From the NCBI GenBank assembly GCA_963575745.1, contig CAUYUJ010016897.1:85001-149000 (forward strand): a stretch of DNA of 64,000 nt, in the 5' to 3' direction. Both the position numbers and the translations under genes were made by a program. How positions within the stretch are numbered: the stretch's first letter is position 1; every line of letters starts with the position of its first letter. Shown here piece after piece: positions 40,262-54,030 of this stretch. Source of the DNA: Prorocentrum cordatum. Its lineage: Eukaryota; Sar; Dinophyceae; Prorocentrales; Prorocentraceae. Under the pieces are notes generated by a model. That model was not told where the DNA came from and ran no database searches. It was given only the letters and a program-made list of their open reading frames with translations.

Positions 40262-40672
40262 GCGCTCCTCGTGATTTGAGTCGTTTGGGGTTTCTCGTCC
40301 TGGTGTGAGTCGTTCGGGCCTTCTTCTTGGTGTGAGTCGTTCGGGCTCTTCGTGGTGTGAGTCGTTCGGGCTCTTCGTCCTGGTGTGAGTCGTTCGGGCT
40401 TCTCGTGGTGTGAGTTGTTCGGGCCCCTCATCCTGGTGTGAGTCGTTCGGGCCCCTCCTCCTGGTGTAACTCGTTCGGGCTCCTCGTGGTGTGAGTCGTT
40501 CGGGGCCCGCGTCGTGGTGTGAGTCGTTCGGGCTCCTCGTGGTGTGAGTCGTTCGGGCGCCTCGTCCTGGTGTGAGTCGTTCGGGCCCCTCCTTGGTGTG
40601 AGTCGTTCGGGCTCTTCGTGGTGTGAGTCGTTCGGGCCCCTCGTCCTGGTGTGAGTCGTTCGGGCTCCCTCG
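40262..40672. repeat. ~28-bp minisatellite TGGTGTGAGTCGTTCGGGCY
   Basis: Around fifteen units sharing GTGTGAGTCGTTCGGG separated by short CTCGTCC/TTCGT spacers. The Arg/Thr-rich minus-strand frame is an artefact. Confidence 0.9.
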
Positions 40673-40915
40673 TGGGGGCCTCTTGGGGGCCTCTTGGGGC
40701 CTCTTGGGGGCCTCTTGGGGGCCTCTTGGGGGCCTCTTGGGGGCCTCTTGGGGCCTCTTGGGGCCTCTTGGGGGCCTCTTGGGGGCCTCTTGGGGGCCTC
40801 TTGGGGCCTCTTGGGGGCCTCTTGGGGGCCTCTTGGGGGCCTCTTTGGAGGCCTCTTGGGAGCCTCCTGGGGGCTTCTTGGGGCCACCTTGGGGCCTCTT
40901 GCGACTTCCTCAGAA
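40672..40915. repeat. GGGGGCCTCTTG 12-bp minisatellite
   Basis: About 19 units, more uniform than the arrays at 25084 and 27836, so probably younger. Confidence 0.9.
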
Positions 40916-41596
40916 GCGCAAATGAGCGCTGCCCCCTGAGAAGGACACAATGAGCCCAAAACCTTTTTGTAAAATCAGTGATTTTGCTATGAAGGAAGAT
41001 GAGCGCGGCCCCCTTCAGAAGGCCAAACTCCGCCCTTCAGTAAAATCAATGTTTTTGGCTTCACAGAAAAGCAGAGGGGCCAAACTCCGCCCCCCCGTCG
41101 GGGCCAGAATCCTTGTGAGGGTCGTCGTTTTTTAGCCCTCCAAGGAGTCGAAAACGACTCCCCTGACGACGCTCGGCCCTCCCTCTCCAGGCCCAGGGGG
41201 AGGGGGTAGGGGGAGGGGTAAACCCCTCCCCGAAGGGGAAGAAGGGGGGTTGGGGGGGTTGAGAACAGAGGGAGCTCTTTAAACCATTCACGCCCAAAGG
41301 GCTGGTGGGATTCGAAGATATGGGCTGCCATCTCATGGCAACATCTGCCGCTGCACCGCAGCGGAATGCCGCTGTCGAGCGGCGCGGTGGTCTATGGGAG
41401 ATCCACGCCCGTAAGCAGATCGACCAATTTAGTGTCAGGTTCGACTGGCCCGTTAACGCCCGAAAGATCCAGTGGCTGCTCGCAGCCGTGTGCTGGGCCA
41501 TGCACAGCTCAGTCAACGCCGGCGGCTACTCGCCACCCCAATGGGTGCTGGGGCGTGGACTTCGCCTGCCCTATTGCCTGCTGGACAATGCTGGGC

Positions 41597-45034
<3,438 letters not shown>

Positions 45035-48000
45035 GCTCCTACTGTGGCCAAGCCTTCTACCTGGGTGACGGCCAGGCTGCCCTCCACCGTGCGGGGCGTG
45101 CTAACCCCAGCTCCACCGACGGAGATGGGCCAGGTCGCTCCATCCACCTCGTCAGCCTCAACATCACGAGTCTCCCAGCGAACTGGCCAACCATCACCGC
45201 TCTAGGTGTCGACCACAACGCCGCAGTCATAGCTCTGCAGGAGACCCGACATGCCAAGCCTACCAGGCAAGCCATCGCTACCAACGCCGCCAATCCACAC
45301 CACGGAGGATACCAGGCCAGTCTGGGACCTGACCTGGATCTGGCGCGTGCTCAGCGCAAAGCTGCTCACGGTGGCACGGACCACACGGTCGAGGGCAACA
45401 CCGGCGCCTCGGGTGGGGTCGCCATCCTCTCTAAGGACGCCATCGTCGACTCCACCGTCGACGACACTGCGACCTGCATCGCCACCCTCAAGGCCAAGAA
45501 ACGATGGCACGAGGCCTTCCTCCCGCTCTGCACCCAGCACCGCCGCAGGCGGCGACGAAACAACCACGGTCCCGCTGGGATCTACATTGCGAGCCTCTAC
45601 GGGGTCGCTGGAGGGGACAGCACCGATTTGTTTCGGCTTGCTGATTGCGCCGCCGCGAGGGTCGGCTCAGCCCCGTATTTCATTTGCATGGACGCCAACA
45701 CGAACATCGACGACAATCCACATCTGCTGCACATGATGCAGCACGGATGGTTTAACGTCGCTGAAGGCACACCAGACCACACCATGCACACATATGGCAA
45801 TATCCCTGACTGGGACCGCGTCACCAAGTGCCCCCGCACTTCGCGCATCGATTATATCATCGCCAACCAAGCTGCGCGATCCCTTGTCACCGACTTCTGC
45901 TATCTGCGTGACTTGCCAGCGAAGTCCCATGTTGGCCTGCAGGTCACACTCGACCTTAGCCGCCTCGACCACACGGCCCCACGCCTTCTGGCCCCCACGC
46001 CTTACCCTCCTAACGACGGAGCTCATGAGGACCACGAACTTCAGGCATTAGGGACCCTCATCGCAGGGCGATACCATGACCGCATGGAGCAGGCTGACAC
46101 ACGCGACGATGTGGAACGCATGTTCGCCCTGGCAAACGAGGCCAGCCATGAGTACCATCTCACCCGGCTGCGGGACCTGCCGCCCCCACCGCCAGACCAC
46201 CCAAAAAAGAAGGCCCCTACCATGCACGGGCTCACACCCACGTTCGAGGAGCGACCCGCCGTCCCCCGCGCCTTTCCCACCTACGGAGCTTCCACGATTC
46301 ACATGAACCGCCTTCGCAAGCTCCATCGGCAACTTTGCGAGCTTCGCTTCATCGGACAGCACCATCATATGGACTGCCGTGCTATCCCGCCGTACCTGGC
46401 GCAACGCATCGACTGCACGTGGACCGCGGCCCGCCTTCTCTGCCACAAGCTGCGCCCCACGGCCCTCCTGGCCTTTCCCGATGCCTGGACCCCCGACGTG
46501 CCAGCACCACGCGGAGAGCACCTAGACCGTCTGATCCAAAACCTAGACTCAGAGCTGGCGCGACGTGCAAACCGAGCCAAAGCTGAACGCATCAAGATCT
46601 GGGCTGAGGGTGTCCGCGAGCCAAGCGGGCGAAAGGCGGCCATATACGCACGGGCTGCCGACTGCTCGCCCACGGCGTATCTCCGCACGCCTACCACTCC
46701 CGACGATGCACAGCTCCACTGCGACACCACCGCCTTCAACCCTGACCAAGCTAGCACGGACGATAGTGATGCCGACACCGACGCCGGCGGCTTCAGCCCC
46801 AGCGACGGTAGTTCGCTCGACACGGACAACGACGACGGCCACACTCGTGACCCACCACCTGCCCAGGTTCCCGACGCCCTCCCCGCCAACGCTATTGTTG
46901 CCAACACCAAAGACATGCTTAAGCTCATGGTCGACACCTGGGGGCCCATCTTGGGCAGGTACCGCGCTCGCGCGGGCCATGACGCCGAAGCTATGCCGAC
47001 GTGGGCGGACTTCTACGACGAATACCGACAAGAGCTGCCTACGCCATCACCAGCAGCCCCTTTCCACCTCACCGACGACCAACTCATCCACTTCATTCGC
47101 ACCCGTTCACCGCGCCGCGCGGGGGGACTCGACGGCTGGACAACTAAGGAGGCTAAGGAGTTACCCGACGACATCCTTCGCCTCTTCGCCAGCGTCTTAC
47201 GTGCTATGCAACGCACTGGCACCATCCCCGAGCCCCTCCTGCACGTGCCAAACCCGTGCCTCCGAAAAGGCCGAGGGGAACTCCCGACGGACCAACGACT
47301 TCTCTCGGTTCTTTCCGTATGGATGTACGCGTGGGAAGCGCCAGCCTACCGTAGCCTCACGACCTGGCGGCAAGGATGGACCCATGCCACGAGCTTCGGC
47401 GCTGTTCCCAAAGCCACCATTGGGGATGTCAGCACCTCTCTCGCCCTGCGCATCGAACACGCCAGGACTTTACTCCTCCCCTTAGCTGGAGCTGCCCTTG
47501 ACCGACAGAAGTGCTTCGACTACCTCATCACGGACATCTGTCTAAACCTTGCGCTGCACGCGGGGTGTCCACAAGACATCGTTACTGTCCGCCGAAATTT
47601 CTACAGACACCACAAACGCTACATCCGCATGAACGGAGCGTACTCCAGGGACCTGGCCAGGACTAACGGTCACCTCCAGGGCAGCTCGTGGTCCCTGGAT
47701 GACATCAAGCTGCTCATGTGCGTGTGGACAAAGAGGCAGCACCGATACGTTCCTCGATCACTCAGCACTACCTTCGTTGACGACAGCAACTCCACTACCC
47801 ACACCGCTTCTGAGCTGCAGAAATCTCTCGACGAAACCGCCAAGTTTGATCGATTCTCAGGTCAACGCATTCACCCTGGTAAAGTGGCAGGGTGGGCGCT
47901 CACCGACGAGCTTCACGCCGCCGTTACCCAGCTCACACTGGCGGATCGCCCCCTACGTGTGGTCGATTCCTTCAAGCTCGTCGGGAGTTACATCAACGCT

Positions 48001-49030
48001 GAGGCAGCGCCGGCTCCAGCCGCGCTTAACCTCACGGCCACCGCAGACGCCCGTGTACGGAGGGCGACTATTCGCCTGCCGCGCATTGGCAAGCTCCCGT
48101 CGCCGATGCTTATCAAGGCGCGGCACGCCCGATCCCTGGCTGCCAGCGTCTGCACCACGGGCACCGACATTCAAGCACCATCAGGCCCAGCCAAGACTGC
48201 CTACAACCACGCCCTCAAGGCGGCTATCCGCCCCAAGGGGAACAAGTGGGTCGAGTTCTGGACTCTCATGGCCGTGTGCGTGCCGGGACACGCCCTTGAG
48301 ATCGACGCCATCACGCAGCGTGAAGCATTCCTGTGCCTGCGGCGACAGGTTAACCGCGACGTTACACTCTGCGGGCTCGCCAGAGACCTCCAACACCACG
48401 TCCAGACCCTGTTTGGTGGAGGACCCGTCGGGCGACTCGTCCAGTCGCTCCAGCAGCTCCGATGGACCTGGCCCACATTTGGCATCATGTACGACGACTG
48501 GGGCTGCCCGATCAGCTGGCTGAATTTACCCCAAAACGCCTTCCTGCACATGCTGCGGGCCTCACAACGCAGGGCATTTCTGCGGAGGATCAAGCCACGG
48601 CGACACGACCTTGGCTACCTCGCCTCTGTCAGACAGGGCCTTGACCTCTTCGCCAGCACGTGGCTCGCGCGAACTAAAGGAGCAGCCAAATGCACTGCCT
48701 GGCAGCTGGCGCTCCTCCTGAACTACCTGTCGGGCGGGGACCACACCCAACAGCGACGATCCCGATCAAACACGTCGGCAGACCCCAGCCCCATGTGCCG
48801 CTACTGTGACGAGGAAGAGGAAACTCAGGAGCACACTGTCCGCGACTGTAAGTGCTGGGCCCGAGAAAGACTCCCTCTCACCACCCTCATCAGTGACGAC
48901 CAGTGGGCCCGTCTTCCGCCGCACACAAGACACTGCGGGCTCTTCGACGAAGACCCAGCCCTCCTCGACCTGCAGGCCGACCTCGCGAGGGACCCGCTGC
49001 CACAGCCCATTCCGCGGCCCTCCCCCTGAG

Positions 49031-50698
49031 GGTGATCCTGCGGCTTCAGCCCAGGACACCTACACCACCTACCTTGACTACGACACTGGTTGGACATGGG
49101 TCTATGCTGCCACGGACGGTGCGTGCACCAACCAAGCCATCCCATTGCTAGCACGAGCGGGCTACGGCGTCTACTACGGCATCGACCACCGCATGAACTA
49201 CAGTGCACGCGTTCACGGCCTAACGCAGAACGCCCAGGTTGCGGAGACCCTCGCCATTGTCCACCTTACGGCATGTGCCGAACGGCCCGTGCACGTTTTC
49301 GTGGACAACCAGGCGGTGGTCGATGGGTTCCAAAGCATCATCGACGGACATCCAGCGCCGCAGGGCACGCACGCGGAGCTCTGGGAAAAGATCCACCGAT
49401 GTGTTATGGCCAAGCCCAACATGTTTCGCGTCGAAAAAATCGCCAGCCACCTGGGAGACCTGGGCATCGACCTTGGGCTCATCGGGCCCATCGCGGAGGA
49501 GTTCAACCGTCAGGCCGACGCCCTTGCCACAGCGGCGGCACGCACGCACAACCTTCCCGACGACATTGTTGAAGCTGCCAAAACACGACATCGCCAAGCG
49601 ACCGTGCTTCATGGGGTCGCTGTCGCTATCTACGAGCGCAGACACCGTACTCTGCCGCTCCCACACCGCAGGGCTGGGTTTACAGCAGCGGAACTCAGCA
49701 AAATGGAACCGAACCCCCTGCTGTCGGACCAGGCACCACCCGCGGCTGGACCATACATCCCGCAGAACCCGGATGAGCTCTGGGCCGAGGCCCAACGGGC
49801 GATGCTCGACGAACAGGAGGACGACCCGTTCGGCTTCGGCGGGGGATTAGACTTCTTGGACGACGGCCCAGCCAGCGCCAACCCTGCCCCGTCGGGCAGC
49901 CTCTCGACGCCCACCTCGACTCCGCCACCGAGAGCGACATCGCACCCACATGATGACGTCGCTCACCGTCAAGACGCCGACGAGGACCTTTATGATCCCC
50001 TCGGATTGAGTGGCAGCATAGACGACGCCCCGCCGACACCCCACGCTGCCGACGATGCCGCTCCATCGAGACGCCACCCGACCACGCGGCCGACCTCCGA
50101 GCCCTCGCACGGCATCATGATTGGTCCCCCCGCGCCACCCACCCCGTCCCCCCACCAGCGCCAGCCCGCGGGGGCGGCTCCAGCCCCCCCGCAGGGCACC
50201 GAGCCAGTCAGGCCGTCGCACCCCGTCCACGCTTTTACTGTTGCTGGGTGCGAGGCTGCGGCTCCTCCGTCCTCACGGGGCGTGGCCCTAGCGGCTTCAG
50301 CCCTGGGACCGCGTGGTACCCTCCAGTCGCCTCTCAAGGGCGACGGCCGCCAGCACACGGATCGCCGCACCGCGCTGGTCCACCACCTGGCCAGGCGCAC
50401 CGATGACCTCGTCCCTGCCACGAGGCCCGCGGCCGCAGGCACAGAGCAGCCGCCCCTCACCGACCGCGAAACCGAGCTGTCCCAGTCTATGGCCGCTCTT
50501 CAGCAGAGGTGTGCTGCTCTCGCCGCCGACCTTGCCGCTGCTCAAGCCCGTCAAGGCCCTCTGCTCCAGCGCCTCCACCGCGCCGGGCGTGCCTTCGCCG
50601 AGCTGCTTACACCCTCGCCCGATGGTGCTGCGCCGCCACTCACCCTCCATGCTATGCTGTCATCGCTCCGCGGCGCTCCGCCTGGTGCCCCGCGCTAA
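49031..50698 (+). CDS. LINE copy 1: RNase H domain and coiled-coil tail
   Basis: In frame +1 relative to the RT frame, which is also open back to 48806. RNase H signature: YAATDGACTNQAIPLLARAG (Asp at 49115), QVAETLAIVHL (Glu), VHVFVDNQAVVDGF (Asp) and EEFNRQADALATAAA (Asp). After the domain come an acidic, Pro-rich linker and a C-terminal helix (LQQRCAALAADLAAAQARQG) likely to be a coiled coil. The TAA is at 50696-50698. The frame change at the RT/RNase H border may be an indel in the C-run near 49018-49026 or a genuine shift site; copy 2 cannot tell because the window ends first. Confidence 0.82.
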   Translation, partial: GDPAASAQDTYTTYLDYDTGWTWVYAATDGACTNQAIPLLARAGYGVYYGIDHRMNYSARVHGLTQNAQVAETLAIVHLTACAERPVHVFVDNQAVVDGFQSIIDGHPAPQGTHAELWEKIHRCVMAKPNMFRVEKIASHLGDLGIDLGLIGPIAEEFNRQADALATAAARTHNLPDDIVEAAKTRHRQATVLHGVAVAIYERRHRTLPLPHRRAGFTAAELSKMEPNPLLSDQAPPAAGPYIPQNPDELWAEAQRAMLDEQEDDPFGFGGGLDFLDDGPASANPAPSGSLSTPTSTPPPRATSHPHDDVAHRQDADEDLYDPLGLSGSIDDAPPTPHAADDAAPSRRHPTTRPTSEPSHGIMIGPPAPPTPSPHQRQPAGAAPAPPQGTEPVRPSHPVHAFTVAGCEAAAPPSSRGVALAASALGPRGTLQSPLKGDGRQHTDRRTALVHHLARRTDDLVPATRPAAAGTEQPPLTDRETELSQSMAALQQRCAALAADLAAAQARQGPLLQRLHRAGRAFAELLTPSPDGAAPPLTLHAMLSSLRGAPPGAPR

Positions 50699-51060
50699 TC
50701 TCCGCCATTCTGCCTGCCCGTGTGTACGCGTGGCCCCGCGTCCACGGTGTCAGGGCGTGGGGGCGGGGGGTGCCCCGTCCCTGCGCGCCGCGTTGCGGCC
50801 AAGCGCCCAACTGGCGGTCTGCCAAGCCGCCTAGCCACGTGTCAGCACGTCGCCTTTCTTGTTGGGGCCTTCTTCGTCACGCGGTCTGACACGTGAGATC
50901 TTCACCGTCTGTCCGCCGTCTGTAGCGTCTGTCGCATTGCGCCGGGGGAGGGGGTTTGTTGCCCGCCCTCGTATCTCAAGGCTGCACCGCCGCAAATAGT
51001 GTTTGGCGAGTTGTCGCACCGCAGTGCGCCTCGCGGACGGACCCTGGTCCGCCTACTTGT
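50699..51060 (+). other. probable 3' UTR of LINE copy 1
   Basis: No coding. It contains a 10-bp perfect inverted repeat, CACGTGTCAG near 50836 and CTGACACGTG near 50886, able to form a hairpin, a possible recognition structure for the element's own RT (inference). Confidence 0.5.
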
Positions 51061-51062
51061 CC

Positions 51063-51065
<3 letters not shown>

Positions 51066-51133
<68 letters not shown>
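51066..51133. repeat. (CT)n between the two LINE copies
   Basis: An uninterrupted CT tract of about 68 bp lying directly upstream of the 5' region of copy 2, as the tract at 41601-41771 lies directly upstream of copy 1. Confidence 0.95.
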
Positions 51134-51285
51134 GTCTCGGCTCGAGAGTGCTCTGCACTCAGACCGCAGCTACGACGCGAAGCGCCCCGCCTCGGAGTCA
51201 GACTCCCAGGCCTCGCGAGACCGGAGGGGCCCCAGCAGGACCCTACTGATTCGCGTCACCTCTCCGCACCAGAGTGCCCGCAGCA

Positions 51286-53859
51286 ATGGCCCCCAAGAAG
51301 CCGGAGCGCCGTCACTCTTCAAAGCAGCCTCCGAGCTCCCGCCCCACGCGCCCTGCTGCTGAAGGGTCCCTCCTTCAACGCAAGCAGGACTGCATCGCAG
51401 CGTTCAGGCAAGCGGGGTCTGACCGCCCCACGGCCGCCTATAACGGGCTAGCCGAACTGAACGCGGACGAGCTCCAGGCAAAGTACGACATGCACAAGTC
51501 CAACACGAAGAAGCTTGGCAGCGCCCTTATCCGCATGTGCGCCGCCAACCAGATCAGCTACACGCTCGACCACTACCAGCGCAGCAAGCCTAAGCGCACT
51601 GGCGGTGACACATCGCACCCACCATTGGGCTCCGCACGTCTTCAGGCTGCGGACACCCAATTCATCGCCTTGGACCCTGCCTTTTGGAAGGTCCCTGTTC
51701 TTGCCGAACCCACCTCGCCTGACGACGGCAAGACGTACAAGCCCAGCATCAGCCTCCACGACTCCGAGAGTGGCGAATGGCTGCTGCAACACCACCTCGG
51801 GCAGGGCAAGCGAGCCACGGGCCAGCTCGCGATTGCTGTCATGGGCCCGAAAAACGACAACTACGTCGGTACCGAGCTCGCCGTCCCCGTCCTGAAGCGC
51901 CACCCCAAGGCGCCCAAAGTGGTCCACACGCACGTCCCCGTGATCGTGTACCAGCTGGGCACCAAGGAGGTCGCCTGCACGGAAAAGGTAGCCGTCGCCA
52001 CCATCGACCCCGCCGACCACGTCTGCTGGATTCGGGCGACCATACACGAGACCGAGGCCATTGCCACAGTCCCCTCCATGCACCAGGCCTTCGAGGACCA
52101 GTTCTCGGGAGGTGCCCCCGTGAACGGTGGTCCACGCGCCAAGGGCCCTTTTCGAGGCGACTCCGCTCCACAGGACAAGGCGCGCCAAAAGCACAAGGAG
52201 TCCAAGAAAGACGCTCGCCGCCAGGAGCTCGATAGTCAGCTCCAGGACACCTTCAAGGCCCTCTTCCACGGCAACTTTAAAGCCGTCACCATCCTCGAAC
52301 CCTGCAAAAGCCTAGGCAGGTTTGGATCGGGCGTCGGAAAGAGGTCCCTGGCTGCCACCTTCGGCGTCAGTCTCCAAGCGGTCGACAAGGTCCTGGCGGG
52401 ATCAGGGCAACTCGGTGCCACCTACGACCTCAGCAACGTAGGTGCAGACGAGCCCACCGCCGACAAGTATCAGACCGTGTGGTTCCCTGAGGACCAGCCC
52501 ATCACGATGGCAGACGCGTTCCAGAAGTCGGTGGAGCTCAAGGCCCTGGGAGTCGTCAGGCACGGCAAGTCAGGCCTGCTGGGGATCCGTGTTCCGCGGG
52601 GGTCTGACGTCGCCAAGGCCGCTGCTGTCAGCATCCGCGGCTGCGAGGCCACCCTCGCCAAGACGCGCTACCGCATCACTGGCATTGCGTCACGCCACGC
52701 CACGCTGACCCAGCTCGCCAAGACTCTCACGGGCCCGTCCGTCAAATGGGACTGTGAGGTCTACCACGCCGCCTGGGACCCAGCCACTGCGGCCCAGTTT
52801 GCCCTAGTGCGCGCCCTTCGGCCCCCACTCACCTATGCGGTGCAGGTCGCGGGGTGCTCCATCCCGTGGAGCATCGCCGAGGCCCCGCTGGCTGAGGTGG
52901 CGCCGAGGCGGGACAACGTTACCATCGTCGCGCCTACCACCATCACAGAGCCTGCGACGCCGCCAGCCGGTGGTGGCGGCTTCAGCCCCGCCGCCGGCAC
53001 ACTCCTCACCAAAGCGGCCCAGAGCCCCTACCTCCACGACCTCATGACTGCCACGCCCAAAGGCAAGGGCGTCGCACCGCTCCTGACCCCCAAGGAGGAG
53101 CCTTTAGCCAAGCGCCACCGCTCCTCCAGCGGGAAACGTGACGCCACGCCGCCCGCAAGGCCACCCCGCGCCCCAGGCCGCAGCTCTTCTGCGCCCCCTC
53201 ACGGCACGGACGGAGCCGCTGAACCGACGGCCGCCCCAGGACCAGGTGGCCACGACCCCTGGCTTGGCACGGCGGCGGCGGAAGGAGGGGGCCACACCGA
53301 AGGCGCCGCTGCCACAGCCGCCGAAGTACCAGGTGACGTCGTTGACGTCGAGATCCTCTCATCAGGCGATGAATACAGCGTGGCCTCCCACGAACTCAAC
53401 ACCTTCGGCGAGCGCTTCGCATCGGCCTCTAAACCGCCCGATGCTGCCACGACCCGCATCCAGCACATGGAACAGCAGCACGAGCTACTAGCCACCACGG
53501 TGGATAACATGCAGATGCAGCTTGCGGGCGTTCTCTCCTCCCAGGCCACACTCACGGAGCACGTTTCAGGGCTGGAACGGGGGCTTGCCACCGTCGTCAC
53601 CCAGCAACAGACGGCAACCGCCGACGCCGCTGCACTGCGCGGCGACATCCAGACCCTCCTCGGGCACCTCACGGGAGGCACCATCCACCTGCCACAAGCG
53701 GCCACTCTGGAAGCTAAGAAGGAGGAAGCCGCAGCGGCCGCCGAGCCCGCGGCAGCCTGCAGTGCGACCGACCAGCCAGGCCAGGCCACCCCAGGGACGG
53801 GGCCCCCAGGGGCCGACAAAGGCAAGGACAAGGGTCGGGCCACCCAGGACCCGTATTGA
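51286..53859 (+). CDS. LINE copy 2 ORF1 protein (857 aa)
   Basis: ATG 51286 is preferred over an upstream in-frame GTG. The N-terminus is basic (MAPKKPERRHSSKQPPSSRP), then comes a helical segment (NADELQAKYDMHKSNTKKLG) and a beta-rich middle (GQLAIAVMGPKNDNYVGTEL, HTHVPVIVYQLGTKEVACTE). A Lys/Arg block (KARQKHKESKKDARRQE) leads to a part with KSGLLGIRVPRGSDVAKAAA that could be an RNA-binding fold (unverified). After a Pro/Ser linker a coiled coil lies at about nt 53456-53680 (IQHMEQQHELLATTVDNMQM). The C-terminus is Gly/Lys-rich. Position before ORF2, basic patches and a coiled coil fit a LINE ORF1 nucleic-acid chaperone; no family is named with confidence. Confidence 0.7.
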   Translation: MAPKKPERRHSSKQPPSSRPTRPAAEGSLLQRKQDCIAAFRQAGSDRPTAAYNGLAELNADELQAKYDMHKSNTKKLGSALIRMCAANQISYTLDHYQRSKPKRTGGDTSHPPLGSARLQAADTQFIALDPAFWKVPVLAEPTSPDDGKTYKPSISLHDSESGEWLLQHHLGQGKRATGQLAIAVMGPKNDNYVGTELAVPVLKRHPKAPKVVHTHVPVIVYQLGTKEVACTEKVAVATIDPADHVCWIRATIHETEAIATVPSMHQAFEDQFSGGAPVNGGPRAKGPFRGDSAPQDKARQKHKESKKDARRQELDSQLQDTFKALFHGNFKAVTILEPCKSLGRFGSGVGKRSLAATFGVSLQAVDKVLAGSGQLGATYDLSNVGADEPTADKYQTVWFPEDQPITMADAFQKSVELKALGVVRHGKSGLLGIRVPRGSDVAKAAAVSIRGCEATLAKTRYRITGIASRHATLTQLAKTLTGPSVKWDCEVYHAAWDPATAAQFALVRALRPPLTYAVQVAGCSIPWSIAEAPLAEVAPRRDNVTIVAPTTITEPATPPAGGGGFSPAAGTLLTKAAQSPYLHDLMTATPKGKGVAPLLTPKEEPLAKRHRSSSGKRDATPPARPPRAPGRSSSAPPHGTDGAAEPTAAPGPGGHDPWLGTAAAEGGGHTEGAAATAAEVPGDVVDVEILSSGDEYSVASHELNTFGERFASASKPPDAATTRIQHMEQQHELLATTVDNMQMQLAGVLSSQATLTEHVSGLERGLATVVTQQQTATADAAALRGDIQTLLGHLTGGTIHLPQAATLEAKKEEAAAAAEPAAACSATDQPGQATPGTGPPGADKGKDKGRATQDPY

Positions 53860-54030
53860 AGGTGCCTCAGAGAGCCCGCCTCAGCCCTCCGAGGAAGCGC
53901 CTTCAGAGGCACCGCTCCCCTCTTCGCGTCGTATCTCTTTCTTGTTACCTCATGTCTGTTTTGGCAGCAGCACGCGCAAGCTCTCTGGTGTAGGGACACC
54001 CGTAGTCTTGCAGGGGGCGTGATTGTAGCG
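53860..54030 (+). other. ORF1-ORF2 spacer of LINE copy 2
   Basis: 171 bp without a gene. It may carry whatever lets ORF2 be translated; no motif is recognised. Confidence 0.6.

Larger units (their letters stand above)
39896..41317 (+). mobile_element. introner-like insertion 4 inside the integrase pseudogene
   Basis: It begins CTTCGCGGATCCCCACCGGC and ends GGGCTGGTGGGATTCGAAG, near inverse complements and matching the ends of insertions 1 and 3. At the junctions the host text is nearly repeated (TTCGCGGAT on the left, TTCGAAGAT on the right), as expected for a short target duplication. The interior holds poly-T (39962-40050), (CT)n (40073-40143), a 28-30-bp minisatellite, a 12-bp minisatellite and a GGGGTAAACCCCTCCCC block also present in insertions 1 and 3. 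Confidence 0.65.

Noticed and set aside
40262-40672. CRISPR-like appearance of evenly spaced repeats
   Set aside because: Spacers are short and similar to each other, and the setting is eukaryotic; it is a minisatellite. The same holds for 27444-27835 and 32170-32815.
39676-40959. A 427-codon minus-strand ORF rich in Arg/Thr/Pro/Lys
   Set aside because: It reads the minisatellites, (CT)n and poly-T of insertion 4; composition artefact.
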